From CAZJGG01 sp964545475 (GTDB taxonomy: Bacteria; Bacillota; Clostridia; Lachnospirales; JAISER01), in the NCBI GenBank assembly GCA_964545475.1, contig CAZJGG010000004.1, positions 12,745-76,744 on the forward strand: a stretch of DNA of 64,000 nucleotides, given 5' to 3'. The translations under genes were made by a program, and so were the position numbers. Below are positions 17,010 to 24,871 of the stretch, one piece after another. The notes beneath the pieces are model-generated. The model had not been told where the DNA came from, did no database searches, and was given only the letters and a program-made list of their open reading frames with translations. The first letter of the stretch is position 1. Every line of letters starts with the position of its first letter.

Positions 17010-19106
17010 TTGGGTAATGCCAATATACCGCAAGTATTCGACCAAAACATGATGCGGTTATGCTTCTTGGATAAAGCCACAAGGATCGGTTACAGGCAGG
17101 TTTTTAATGGCTTGTGGACGGCTACCTTCACGCTTCCGGCAGATGATCCGAAAAATACGTACTGCAAGCCTTTTAACTATGTTGAAATATACGATGACAA
17201 AAGGCGTATTGAGCTATTCAGAATATTACCAAGCACATTGTCAAGAGCGGCTAACGGATATATCACATATGAATGTGAACACGTTATTGCTACCCTAATT
17301 GACAATGTGCTTTTTAAGTATCACGAAATTGGTAATATTGGCGTATATACGCCGGAAGTTATTCAATATGTGCTAAACAAGCAAAAAACAAAAAAGTGGA
17401 AGTTAGGAAAATGCGACTTTAACAAGCAATTCCTTTATAAATGGGAAAATGAAAACCTCTGTAGCGCATTGTTCTCTATACCAAAACCATTTATTGAGGA
17501 CTACCATTTTACCTACGATACTTCAAGCTATCCGTGGACGCTCAACCTTGTAGCGGCTGAAACCTCTATAGGCTGTGAAATCCGTTACAGAAAAAATATG
17601 CAGTCTATAGATAAATATGTTGATCCCGCTAACCTTGTAACGCGCATTTATCCGCTTGGATATGGCGAAGGCGATAACCAATTAACCATCGAAAGCGTCA
17701 ATGACAAAGTGCCTTATCTTGAAGCTGATACCATAAGCACATACGGATTAAAGGAAGTAATATGGGTTGATAGGCGTTTCGAGGATGCCGAGAGCTTGAA
17801 AGCGACTGCACAAAGCATGTTAGACGAATTGAAAATACCCTATATAAGCTATTCCATAAATTCAATAGACCTATTCAAGAAAACAGCACAGAGCTTTGAC
17901 GAATTTAAGGAAGGTAAAGTAGTACGGGTTATTGACAAAGAAGACAACATAAATTTTGACGCTAAAATTGTTGAGATTGAAAAGAGCGATGTTACAAAAG
18001 CCGCTATAAACGTTACGATAGCCAATAAAAATAAAAGCGTTGCGGGAAGTATAGCAGATATGCAGGAGCGGGCAAGGATAAACGAAACATATGCACAGGG
18101 ATCTGCTACGCTTATGACTATTCCCTATATCGACAACGCCGATGTAGGTTATCCGGCAATATTTGAATTTTACTTACCTTCAAGCATGGTAAATATAAAC
18201 AAAGCAATGTTAAGGGTACAAATACAGCCGTTTAGGGGATATTCAAAGGCGATAAAAGGCGGCGGCGATATTGCAACGTCCACGCAAAGCGGAGGCGGCA
18301 GTCAACAGACTTCATCAAGCGGCGGCGGTACAACAACGTCCACGCAAAGCGGCGGCGGCAGTCAACAGACTTCATCAAGCGGCGGCGGTACAACAACGTC
18401 CACGCAGAGCGGCGGCGGCAGTCAGCAGACTTCATCAAGCGGCGGCGGAACAACGACAACAACTCAAAGCGGCGGCGGAACAACGGCTACAAGTAATGGT
18501 TCAGGAGCTACAACATTAACATACAATTTGTCAAGCGGTTGGGGCGGAGCACATGCTTTTACTAGCGAAGCACATGGGGCTAATGCAAGTCATGCGCATA
18601 GTATTGTACATACGCATGACTTACAAAACCATACGCACCAAATAGAGCTACAAGCGCATGAGCATGGAATAACGATACAAGACCACAACCACAGCATAAA
18701 TATTCCGGCGCATACGCACAGTGTAACGATACAAGACCACAGCCACAGCATAAATATTCCGGCACATACGCACGGTATAACCATACAAGACCACAGCCAC
18801 AGCATAACTATTCCGGCACACTCTCACAGCATAACTATTCCTGAACACACTCATGATATTCAGTTCGGTATTTATGTAGGAACAATGGCAAACAGCCTTG
18901 AAATAAAGGTAGACGGCAGGGCGATGCCCGCACTTACAGACTATAGCAATATTGATATTATCAAGTATTTATCAACAGACAAAAGCGGCAGAATTACAAG
19001 GGATACATGGCATAAGTTAGAAATTGTACCCGATAAGCTAACTCGAATTTCCGCTTGCCTGTTCTTAGATATATTCACTAATTCAAGGGGCGGGGGTGAT
19101 TATTGA
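17010..19106 (+). CDS. Tail-associated (Tal-like) protein with Gly/Ser/Thr and HxH repeats
   Basis: A 698-aa protein starting at TTG 17010. Residues 1 to about 370 match the Gram-positive phage tail/endopeptidase (gp27-like Tal) N-terminal domain, including the FRQPADDPKN-like start and a VSGTIADM-like end (VAGSIADMQERARINETYAQ). Residues about 423-505 are three-and-a-bit copies of a 20-aa Gly/Ser/Thr/Gln repeat. Residues about 526-617 carry repeated H-x-H motifs in an 18-aa unit (DHSHSINIPAHTHGITIQ). HxH motifs bind metal in the trimeric tip of T4 gp37, so this part may be a metal-stabilised trimeric needle. The rest is a beta domain. Confidence 0.8.
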   Translation: MGNANIPQVFDQNMMRLCFLDKATRIGYRQVFNGLWTATFTLPADDPKNTYCKPFNYVEIYDDKRRIELFRILPSTLSRAANGYITYECEHVIATLIDNVLFKYHEIGNIGVYTPEVIQYVLNKQKTKKWKLGKCDFNKQFLYKWENENLCSALFSIPKPFIEDYHFTYDTSSYPWTLNLVAAETSIGCEIRYRKNMQSIDKYVDPANLVTRIYPLGYGEGDNQLTIESVNDKVPYLEADTISTYGLKEVIWVDRRFEDAESLKATAQSMLDELKIPYISYSINSIDLFKKTAQSFDEFKEGKVVRVIDKEDNINFDAKIVEIEKSDVTKAAINVTIANKNKSVAGSIADMQERARINETYAQGSATLMTIPYIDNADVGYPAIFEFYLPSSMVNINKAMLRVQIQPFRGYSKAIKGGGDIATSTQSGGGSQQTSSSGGGTTTSTQSGGGSQQTSSSGGGTTTSTQSGGGSQQTSSSGGGTTTTTQSGGGTTATSNGSGATTLTYNLSSGWGGAHAFTSEAHGANASHAHSIVHTHDLQNHTHQIELQAHEHGITIQDHNHSINIPAHTHSVTIQDHSHSINIPAHTHGITIQDHSHSITIPAHSHSITIPEHTHDIQFGIYVGTMANSLEIKVDGRAMPALTDYSNIDIIKYLSTDKSGRITRDTWHKLEIVPDKLTRISACLFLDIFTNSRGGGDY
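18276..18480 (+). repeat. 60-bp tandem repeat (Gly/Ser/Thr/Gln-rich codons)
   Basis: Three nearly perfect 60-bp units starting at 18276, 18336 and 18396, followed by a shortened fourth. They encode STQSGGGSQQTSSSGGGTTT-like linkers. High identity between units suggests recent expansion and possible length change by slippage. Confidence 0.9.
18668..18850 (+). repeat. 54-bp tandem repeat encoding HxH motifs
   Basis: Units of 54 bp (18 aa, DHxHSINIPAHTHxxTIQ) repeated about three times, then shorter half-units. Each unit contributes two His-x-His motifs separated by beta-strand sequence. Confidence 0.85.
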
Positions 19107-19507
19107 TGGAATTAAGGGAAATGTATAGCGGCGTTGTCAATAGCACGGAAACATTCATTGTAGGCAACATATCAGCCGCAGACACAGTAATTTACGTGCA
19201 GGACGGAACGAGCATACCCTATGCGCCTAACTTGCTTGTAATTGGCGGTAATCTTGCAAGCGCGGAAACGGTTAAATTAATAGAAAAGCAAGGCAATAAA
19301 TTAACCGTGCAACGGGCATTTCAAGGAGCGGCTAACGCTTGGACGGATACAACGGTAATAGCCCGAAACTTTACAGAATACGACCACAGCGCTTTTATTC
19401 ACAACATAAAAGGCATTAACAGCGAATTGGAAGCCTTTAAGGATCGTGTCTACAGCGCGGCAGTTTTGGGTGTTAGTTTTCTTGGAAATTCATATTTAGG
19501 AGGATGA
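19106..19507 (+). CDS. Hypothetical baseplate/tail protein
   Basis: A 133-aa protein from ATG 19106 (the TTG at 19103 would overlap the upstream stop). It has a beta-rich body and the pattern ADTVIYVQDGTSIPYAP, also common in small tail proteins next to fibre genes. No defined family is recognised. Location between the Tal-like protein and the DGR target suggests a virion component. Confidence 0.6.
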   Translation: MELREMYSGVVNSTETFIVGNISAADTVIYVQDGTSIPYAPNLLVIGGNLASAETVKLIEKQGNKLTVQRAFQGAANAWTDTTVIARNFTEYDHSAFIHNIKGINSELEAFKDRVYSAAVLGVSFLGNSYLGG

Positions 19508-19511
19508 TAAC

Positions 19512-19925
19512 ATGGTAGGTTTTCCTAAAACCATAAAGACGGGGCAAGATTTATATAATTGCCTTGCGATGGTTAAAAACGGCGATTTACCCGCAGTAGA
19601 ATTAAAACAGGAAATAGAGCGTATAGAGCGCACAAACAGCCTATACGTTCCTGTAAATGGCATTGACGGGCGCAAAGCAACGGTAAGCTACTGTAATGAG
19701 GTTAGTATTGGCATGACGCTACAAAACAGCCTTAAAGTTACAGCGATAGACGTTGTAAAAGGCGATGACGATCAGCCAAAAGAAACAATAATTACGTTCG
19801 GTAAAAACGTTCCCACCGACACGACCGAGCTTATAATACCGTTGGCGGCAAGCATTTTTAACGAAATGGGTATATCACAAGAGCGTTTAGACGAAATAAA
19901 GGGGGAATTGGTTAAGTATGAGTAG
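19512..19925 (+). CDS. Hypothetical phage protein upstream of the DGR target
   Basis: A 137-aa protein with GGAGGATGATAACATG at the start. It contains no known domain but ends in a helix (EMGISQERLDEIKGELVKYE). The stop overlaps the start of the variable protein gene by 8 bases, so the two should be translated together. It may be an anchor or chaperone for the receptor-binding protein; this is inference. Confidence 0.6.
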   Translation: MVGFPKTIKTGQDLYNCLAMVKNGDLPAVELKQEIERIERTNSLYVPVNGIDGRKATVSYCNEVSIGMTLQNSLKVTAIDVVKGDDDQPKETIITFGKNVPTDTTELIIPLAASIFNEMGISQERLDEIKGELVKYE

Positions 19926-21138
19926 AATATTAGTTGACGATCCCACAAGGCAAGACCCGAGAGCCTTACTCACAACGGCAAAAATGGCGGCGGTATTTGA
20001 TTTAGTGTCCAAAACGGACACATTTATTAAATGCACGGGTGACGCTGAAATAACGCTTGAAAGCGATTGTTATTTTAGCGTAAATAGCGGTGTATTCAAG
20101 TCAACGCTAACAAAATTGACCGCCGCCCATTTGGACATCGGTAGTTTTACCGTTGGGAAAGATTATTATGTTTACGTTTGCGACACAGGGAACTTGTTAG
20201 ATGAAGTATACAGAATATCCTTAAATAGCACGTATCCGAGCGGCTATACAGCGAGCAATTCCCGCAAAATAGGCGGCTTCCATTATGGAAAATGCCGCCG
20301 CATAAACGCAATTACGCTAAAGCCTGTAAACGCTTCTAACGTGGAGTATGGGGCGGGTTGGGAAGCTAATGTATACGATGGCATCGTTCCACGTTCCGTA
20401 TGGACGCTTAAACACCGTCCGAAGTGTAGCCCCGAAGGGATGGTTTTCTTGGGGGATGGCGTATGGGTTGATATATACCTTTCATCAGACAACGGAGCGG
20501 GCGGCTTAAAATCCACTTACAACAGTATTCCCATGACTGGTACGGAGGGTATGGACTGGTATAAATTCAATGAGCGAGCTTTAACAGTTGGAAAACGTAT
20601 GCTTACTTATGATGAGTTTTGTCGCATGGCAATGGGAAGCCCGCAAGGTTTAGCGGGTGATAATACAAACGCATGGACGGGAGGCACAGCCCGCAAAGAA
20701 ACGGGTTTTGTAGCCAACGCAACAAGTTCAATAGGTACAAGGGATGCCGTGGGTAATGTATGGGAGTGGTTAAAAGACCTAATTACAAACGCAAGCGGAA
20801 GGGTTTTAATGGGTACGACAACGCCCACAGACTACACATATACGGATCGGTTTGAAGCGGACGGAACAACAAGACCGTTGGTAACGAACGGAACAGCGCA
20901 CGGCACTACAACAAGAAACGATGCAGGTGCGCCAGTTGCGGGCGCATGGGGTTGGGATCGTGCTACACCATTTCCGGGTTGTGGTAATATATACGAATAT
21001 TACGATCAAAGCCTTATTGCGGTGATTGCGGGCGGGGGTTGGGCTTATGGCGTGAGTGCGGGTTGCCGCGCCGTGGTTTTGAACAATTACCCGTGGCATG
21101 TGCACACGGGCATTGGCGTTCGCCTTGCCTGTGACTAA
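19918..21138 (+). CDS. DGR variable protein, FGE/C-type-lectin-like receptor-binding protein
   Basis: A 406-aa protein whose C-terminal part has the formylglycine-generating-enzyme-like C-type lectin fold used by many DGR targets; the diagnostic DAVGNVWEW motif lies near residues 276-284. The final 38 residues are the variable repeat, ending IGVRLACD just before the stop. Eight residues there differ from the template-encoded version, and all eight are Asn in the template (to G, A, Y, S, V, H, H, G). The protein sits at the end of the tail module, so it is most likely the receptor-binding protein whose ligand-binding face is diversified. The N-terminal 160 residues would attach it to the virion. 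Confidence 0.93.
   Translation: MSRILVDDPTRQDPRALLTTAKMAAVFDLVSKTDTFIKCTGDAEITLESDCYFSVNSGVFKSTLTKLTAAHLDIGSFTVGKDYYVYVCDTGNLLDEVYRISLNSTYPSGYTASNSRKIGGFHYGKCRRINAITLKPVNASNVEYGAGWEANVYDGIVPRSVWTLKHRPKCSPEGMVFLGDGVWVDIYLSSDNGAGGLKSTYNSIPMTGTEGMDWYKFNERALTVGKRMLTYDEFCRMAMGSPQGLAGDNTNAWTGGTARKETGFVANATSSIGTRDAVGNVWEWLKDLITNASGRVLMGTTTPTDYTYTDRFEADGTTRPLVTNGTAHGTTTRNDAGAPVAGAWGWDRATPFPGCGNIYEYYDQSLIAVIAGGGWAYGVSAGCRAVVLNNYPWHVHTGIGVRLACD
21024..21136 (+). repeat. DGR variable repeat (VR)
   Basis: A 113-bp segment at the 3' end of the variable protein gene. It aligns without gaps to the template repeat 21601-21713. Twelve positions differ, and the template base is A at every one (A to G seven times, A to C three times, A to T twice). 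Identity starts at GATTGCGGGC; weaker similarity extends about 6 bases further left. The last 23 bp (from TGGCGTTCGCC to GTGACT) are identical and almost A-free, as expected for the initiation-of-mutagenic-homing site. Confidence 0.96.
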
Positions 21139-21169
21139 TCTGTACTCTGTTATCTGATTTTCTGTTTTA

Positions 21170-21189
21170 GGCGTGTCGAAAGACACGCC
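21170..21189 (+). promoter_or_regulatory. Hairpin downstream of VR (DGR target-site cruciform; also a possible terminator)
   Basis: A perfect 8-bp GC-rich stem, GGCGTGTC (21170-21177) with GACACGCC (21182-21189), closed by a GAAA loop. In the Bordetella phage BPP-1 DGR a hairpin of the same build (8-bp stem, 4-base loop) after the VR is needed for efficient retrohoming. Here it lies 33 bp after the VR end, and no copy follows the TR. A T-run at 21195-21200 means it could also end transcription. Confidence 0.75.
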
Positions 21190-21214
21190 ATAGCTTTTTT
21201 GGAGGATTTTTTAC

Positions 21215-21556
21215 ATGAAAGAAAACTTGACACTACTTGAAAAGCTGTATGAGTTTACGCTTTATATGTACCCTGTAATAGCTCATTATCCAAAGTATGA
21301 AAAGTTTGCGCTTCAAACGCAAACTAAAAACTGCATCTATGAGTTGATGGACTGCATAGAAAAAGCAAATAAAAGCACTTCAAAGAAAAGTGCCATGTAC
21401 GATGCCGATATGCTTCTATCAAGGCTAAGACGGCTTATCCGGCTTGCGAAAGACCTACACTATATCAACATGCAAAAATATAAGGTTATCAGCGAGAAAA
21501 TAGCCGAAATAGGCAAACTATTAGGCGGTTGGATTAAGTGGGCGCAAGGGCAATAA
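21215..21556 (+). CDS. avd: DGR accessory variability determinant (Avd-like)
   Basis: A 113-aa, almost all-helical, basic protein between the variable protein gene and the template repeat, in the position and size of Avd. Bordetella Avd forms a four-helix-bundle pentamer that binds the reverse transcriptase and the template RNA. Features seen: four predicted helices, many Lys/Arg on helices 2-3 (SRLRRLIRLAKDLHYINMQ) and the motif LGGWIKWAQ at the end, which resembles Avd C-termini. Start ATG 21215 after GGAGGA. Confidence 0.88.
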   Translation: MKENLTLLEKLYEFTLYMYPVIAHYPKYEKFALQTQTKNCIYELMDCIEKANKSTSKKSAMYDADMLLSRLRRLIRLAKDLHYINMQKYKVISEKIAEIGKLLGGWIKWAQGQ

Positions 21557-21870
21557 AAAGCAATGGTTAATAGTTTATTTCTGCAAGGCGGCTATGCGTT
21601 GATTGCGGGCGGGAATTGGAATAATGGCGTGAATGCGGGTTGCCGCGCCGTGAATTTGAACAATTACCCGTGGAATGTGAACACGAACATTGGCGTTCGC
21701 CTTGCCTGTGACTTGGAAAGTCATACATTTATAGGCATGACATACTAAGGTGTGTCAGCACGACTAAATTTCATTAGTCAGAATTATTAACCAGTCCTAA
21801 GAGTATTAGGCAAACATAAAAAAGATGGCTACTGGTTAGTAGCGACAGCGAAAGGCAGGAGTTTATAATT
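21557..21870 (+). ncRNA. DGR template RNA: template repeat plus structured spacer
   Basis: The 314-bp interval between avd and the reverse transcriptase gene. It contains the template repeat and a 157-bp spacer with hairpins: GACTAA/TTAGTC (21762-21779), and an 8-bp outer stem TAACCAGT (21788-21795)/ACTGGTTA (21831-21838) enclosing CCTAA/TTAGG (21796-21810). Spacer structure downstream of TR is needed in studied DGRs for reverse transcriptase binding and priming. A short open frame through the TR is simply the same codons as the VR and is not taken as a gene. Confidence 0.85.
21601..21713 (+). repeat. DGR template repeat (TR)
   Basis: A 113-bp non-coding donor repeat. It contains 25 adenines, 12 of which are replaced in the VR; no other base differs. 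In the target frame it holds ten AAC/AAT codons. AAY codons are the hallmark of DGR templates because adenine mutation gives many amino acids but no stop codons. Homology ends precisely at GTGACT, after which TR and VR flanks diverge. Confidence 0.96.
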
Positions 21871-22902
21871 TTGAAACGCAAAGGTAATCTATTTGAACAA
21901 ATTTACGACTTTGAAAACATTTATAAAGCATACCTAAAAGCCCGCCGGAACAAACGCTACAGGCACGAAGTATTGAAGTTTAGCGCAATTTTGGAGGAAA
22001 ACATAATAAACATACAGAACCATCTCATATGGAAAAGTTACACATGCGGCGAGTACAGGCAATTCATAGTTTCAGAGCCTAAAGAACGTTTGATTATGGC
22101 GTTGCCGTTTTCGGACAGAGTTGTACAACACGCGCTTATTAATGTAATTGAACCTATATTTGAGAATATGTTTATTTACCACTCTTACGCTTGCCGAAAG
22201 AACAAAGGAGCGCACGTAGCTTCAAAGCATTTAACCAAATGGCTTTATGACCTACACTTACAGAACGGAGATAGCGTTTATTGCATTAAAGCGGACATAT
22301 CGAAATACTTTCAAAATATCGATCACGACACGCTAAAGCGCATAATACGCCATAAAATCAAATGTGAGGGTACTTTGTGGCTAATGGATAAAATAATTGA
22401 CCATAGCGGATATGAGGACATACATGTAGGCATACCCGTAGGCAATTTGACCAGTCAGCTTTTTGCAAACGTCTACTTAAACGAGCTTGATAAATTCATC
22501 AAGGAGGAATTGCATATCAAGCATTACATGCGCTACATGGACGATTTTATCATACTTTCAAATGATAAAGCGTATTTAAGAAGCGTATTAGCCTTGATTG
22601 AGGATTTTTTAAGCAAGCGGTTAAAGTTGCGACTTAACCCGAAAACCTACATATTCAAGGTGAAAAACGGCGTTGACTTTGTTGGTTATCGTCATTGGCA
22701 TTCTCATAAAAAGGTACGCAAGAGCAACATAAAGCGCATAAGGCGTAAAATTCGGCTATTCATAAAGAGGTATTCGGACGGGAAAATAGATTTTAATACC
22801 GTCAATAAGTCTATGCAAAGTTGGTTAGGACACATTAAACACGCCGACACGTATAACATCAGAAAAACCATACTTGATAGCGTGGTATTGACAAGAAAAT
22901 AG
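21871..22902 (+). CDS. DGR reverse transcriptase
   Basis: A 343-aa reverse transcriptase. The catalytic YMDD box is at 222-225 and the first catalytic Asp is D142 (CIKADISKYF). Motif 4 reads IPVGNLTSQ (188-196), the [I/L/V]GxxxSQ form typical of DGR reverse transcriptases, as opposed to QG in group II intron and retroviral enzymes. No maturase X or HNH domain is present, so this is not a group II intron. It copies the template RNA with adenine-specific errors. The start is TTG 21871 with AGGAG upstream. Confidence 0.95.
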   Translation: MKRKGNLFEQIYDFENIYKAYLKARRNKRYRHEVLKFSAILEENIINIQNHLIWKSYTCGEYRQFIVSEPKERLIMALPFSDRVVQHALINVIEPIFENMFIYHSYACRKNKGAHVASKHLTKWLYDLHLQNGDSVYCIKADISKYFQNIDHDTLKRIIRHKIKCEGTLWLMDKIIDHSGYEDIHVGIPVGNLTSQLFANVYLNELDKFIKEELHIKHYMRYMDDFIILSNDKAYLRSVLALIEDFLSKRLKLRLNPKTYIFKVKNGVDFVGYRHWHSHKKVRKSNIKRIRRKIRLFIKRYSDGKIDFNTVNKSMQSWLGHIKHADTYNIRKTILDSVVLTRK

Positions 22903-22916
22903 AAAGGAGCTTAAAA

Positions 22917-23384
22917 ATGAAAGAAGTGGCAATTAAAGGAGGTGTAGCGGGTATGTTATCAATAACGAGTTATATTTCAAATAGCTTTACGCCGTTGATA
23001 TTTGTACTCATATTGTTTGAAGTATTCGACTACATCACGGGTTTAATATCAGCCTTGGAACACGGGGGAGTATCAAGCAAAGAAGCGTTAAAAGGAGCGA
23101 TCAAGAAAGTGTCTTATTTTTTCTTGGTTGGGCTTGCGTTCGGGCTTGATTATATGATCCATCAGATGGGGATCGAATTTGGCATTTATTACGAATGGAA
23201 AGCAATTTTCGGCATCCTTTCGGTATGTTACTTAATTTCTACCGAGGGAATTTCTATTTTAGAAAACCTTCAAGAAATAGGCGTAAACATACCATTTTTG
23301 TCAAAAATCCTACAAACGGTTAGGCAAAAAATAGAAAAAGAAGCCGAAAGCAAAACAAACACATTAACGGATAAGGAGGAATAA
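22917..23384 (+). CDS. Phage holin (holin_4/toxin-secretion type)
   Basis: A 155-aa membrane protein with three to four hydrophobic segments (about residues 12-45, 62-90, 98-125). The pattern FDYITGLISALEHGGVSSKEALKG is typical of the phage_holin_4_1 family (cys DxxTG). Holins form the pores that time lysis and release the endolysin encoded next. GAAAGGAG precedes ATG 22917. Confidence 0.88.
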   Translation: MKEVAIKGGVAGMLSITSYISNSFTPLIFVLILFEVFDYITGLISALEHGGVSSKEALKGAIKKVSYFFLVGLAFGLDYMIHQMGIEFGIYYEWKAIFGILSVCYLISTEGISILENLQEIGVNIPFLSKILQTVRQKIEKEAESKTNTLTDKEE

Positions 23385-23386
23385 CC

Positions 23387-24442
23387 TTGAATATTGAAAA
23401 GAAGCTTATATCAATGAATTACACAAAAGGCGTTGTTATTAAGTCTAAGTACATTGTTATCCACGAAACAGCTAACACTTCCAAAGGAGCAAATGCTTTA
23501 GCTCATTTCAATTATTGGGATAAAAACGCCGATGCTAATTCGTCAGCTCATTTTGTTGTAGACGATAAGCAAATTATACAGCTTGGAGAGTTTGAAAACG
23601 GTAAATGCTTCAAAATGTGGCATGTTGGCGACAACAAAGGGAAAAGCGATATTTCAAACGATAATTCCATAGGAATTGAAATTTGCGTAAATTCAGACGG
23701 CGACTATATGAGGGCAAGGCAGAACGCCATCGAGCTTACAAGGTTAATTATCGAAAAAACAAGCTTAACCGTAGCCGCCGTTAAACGGCATTATGACGCT
23801 TGGGGTAAGCATTGCCCCGCTACAATGCTTGATAAGCCGGAGTTATGGACGGACTTTATTAAGCAGTTAGAACAAAAATCAGAGTCTACACCGCCGAATA
23901 CTGCAAGCACGATTAAATTTGACTTATTCGGGCAAAAAACAGTCAGTATAAACGGAAGTATCATTAACGGCGTTTCCCTCATTGAAGCCCGACAGCTTTT
24001 AGAAGCTATGGAATTCCTTGTAATATGGAATGATGCCATAAAAACGATAGAGGTAAGGGCGAAAAGTTCACTATCTTATAACAATGAGGAAATAACCGTA
24101 CTTCAAAAAATAGTGCAAGCGGAAGCGGGCGGAGAGGATAGAAAGGGCAAAGTTCTTGTTGCAAACGTCATATTCAACAGGGTAAAGGCTAAGAATTATC
24201 CGAACACCATCAAAGACGTTGTTTTCGCCCCAAACCAATTTGAACCGACACGTAACGGAGCTTACGAAAAGGCAGTACCATCGCAGGAAACAGTAATAGC
24301 AATTCAAGAAGCTTTATGCGGAGTTGATTATTCGCAGGGGGCTTTATTTTTTAGAGCTACAAACGGACTTACGCCAGATTGTTGGCACGAAAAAGCACTT
24401 AAACCGTTGTTCGTTCACGGAGGGCATAAGTTTTATTGTTAG
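23387..24442 (+). CDS. Endolysin with two catalytic domains (amidase + SleB-type hydrolase)
   Basis: A 351-aa lysis enzyme starting at TTG 23387 after AAGGAGGAA. Residues 1-160 form an N-acetylmuramoyl-L-alanine amidase (Amidase_2) with zinc ligands H26, H142 and C150-region Cys (HCPAT, C143), plus H55. Residues about 175-230 resemble a copper-amine-oxidase-N-type domain. Residues about 235-350 match SleB/cell-wall hydrolase family 2, with E246 (VQAEAGGE) as the likely catalytic acid. It would cut both the peptide cross-link and the glycan strand of peptidoglycan. Confidence 0.88.
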   Translation: MNIEKKLISMNYTKGVVIKSKYIVIHETANTSKGANALAHFNYWDKNADANSSAHFVVDDKQIIQLGEFENGKCFKMWHVGDNKGKSDISNDNSIGIEICVNSDGDYMRARQNAIELTRLIIEKTSLTVAAVKRHYDAWGKHCPATMLDKPELWTDFIKQLEQKSESTPPNTASTIKFDLFGQKTVSINGSIINGVSLIEARQLLEAMEFLVIWNDAIKTIEVRAKSSLSYNNEEITVLQKIVQAEAGGEDRKGKVLVANVIFNRVKAKNYPNTIKDVVFAPNQFEPTRNGAYEKAVPSQETVIAIQEALCGVDYSQGALFFRATNGLTPDCWHEKALKPLFVHGGHKFYC

Positions 24443-24508
24443 CGGTATTATCGTCAGTACACGGGCGTTATACATATAAAAAAATTTATTCTATAGGAGG
24501 ATTTTACA

Positions 24509-24814
24509 ATGTCTAAAATGTTAATGAGAGATGGAGAAATTATTCAAATGCAGGATGAAAAGAAGCCACTTAACGGATTAACCATTGCCGGATTTATTAT
24601 TGCTTGTGCCGCCGCCACTGTTGTTGTAGGTGATATTGCGGTTACTGGAATTCGTGACGAATATAAGGAACTTAAAAGAGAAATAGCAGACGGCGTATGT
24701 AATTGCAGAAACCGCCGTCATCATAATTGGGATGCGGATGATGAGGTTGACGAAACATCATATCGCCGTAGAAATAACCGCAGAAACCGCCGCAGAAACA
24801 GAAATAACGGCTAA
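24509..24814 (+). CDS. Single-pass membrane protein with Arg-rich tail
   Basis: A 101-aa protein after AGGAGG. One predicted membrane segment (residues about 24-46, LTIAGFIIACAAATVVVGDIA) is followed by a short charged region, CNC at about 69-71 and a strongly basic tail (RRNNRRNRRRNRNNG). No family is recognised. Position after the lysis genes, before the prophage end, makes it a candidate accessory (moron) gene. Confidence 0.6.
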   Translation: MSKMLMRDGEIIQMQDEKKPLNGLTIAGFIIACAAATVVVGDIAVTGIRDEYKELKREIADGVCNCRNRRHHNWDADDEVDETSYRRRNNRRNRRRNRNNG

Positions 24815-24871
24815 ATATATATAGCAGTATGGGGCGGTGTACAGCCCCAATACTGCTGTACGGGGTGAAAT

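Noticed and set aside
18232..18854. Minus-strand open frames over the tail-protein repeats.
   Set aside because: They are mirror frames of low-complexity repeats inside a well-supported gene on the other strand.
21563..21748. A 61-codon open frame through the template repeat, resembling the end of the variable protein.
   Set aside because: It is the TR itself. The similarity is explained by the TR/VR relationship, with A-only mismatches, and the frame has no ribosome site.
21871..22902. Reverse transcriptase as part of a group II intron, retron or abortive-infection system.
   Set aside because: It has no maturase X or HNH domain, no intron RNA folds were seen, it has a GxxxSQ motif and it lies beside an adenine-biased repeat pair, so DGR is the better call.
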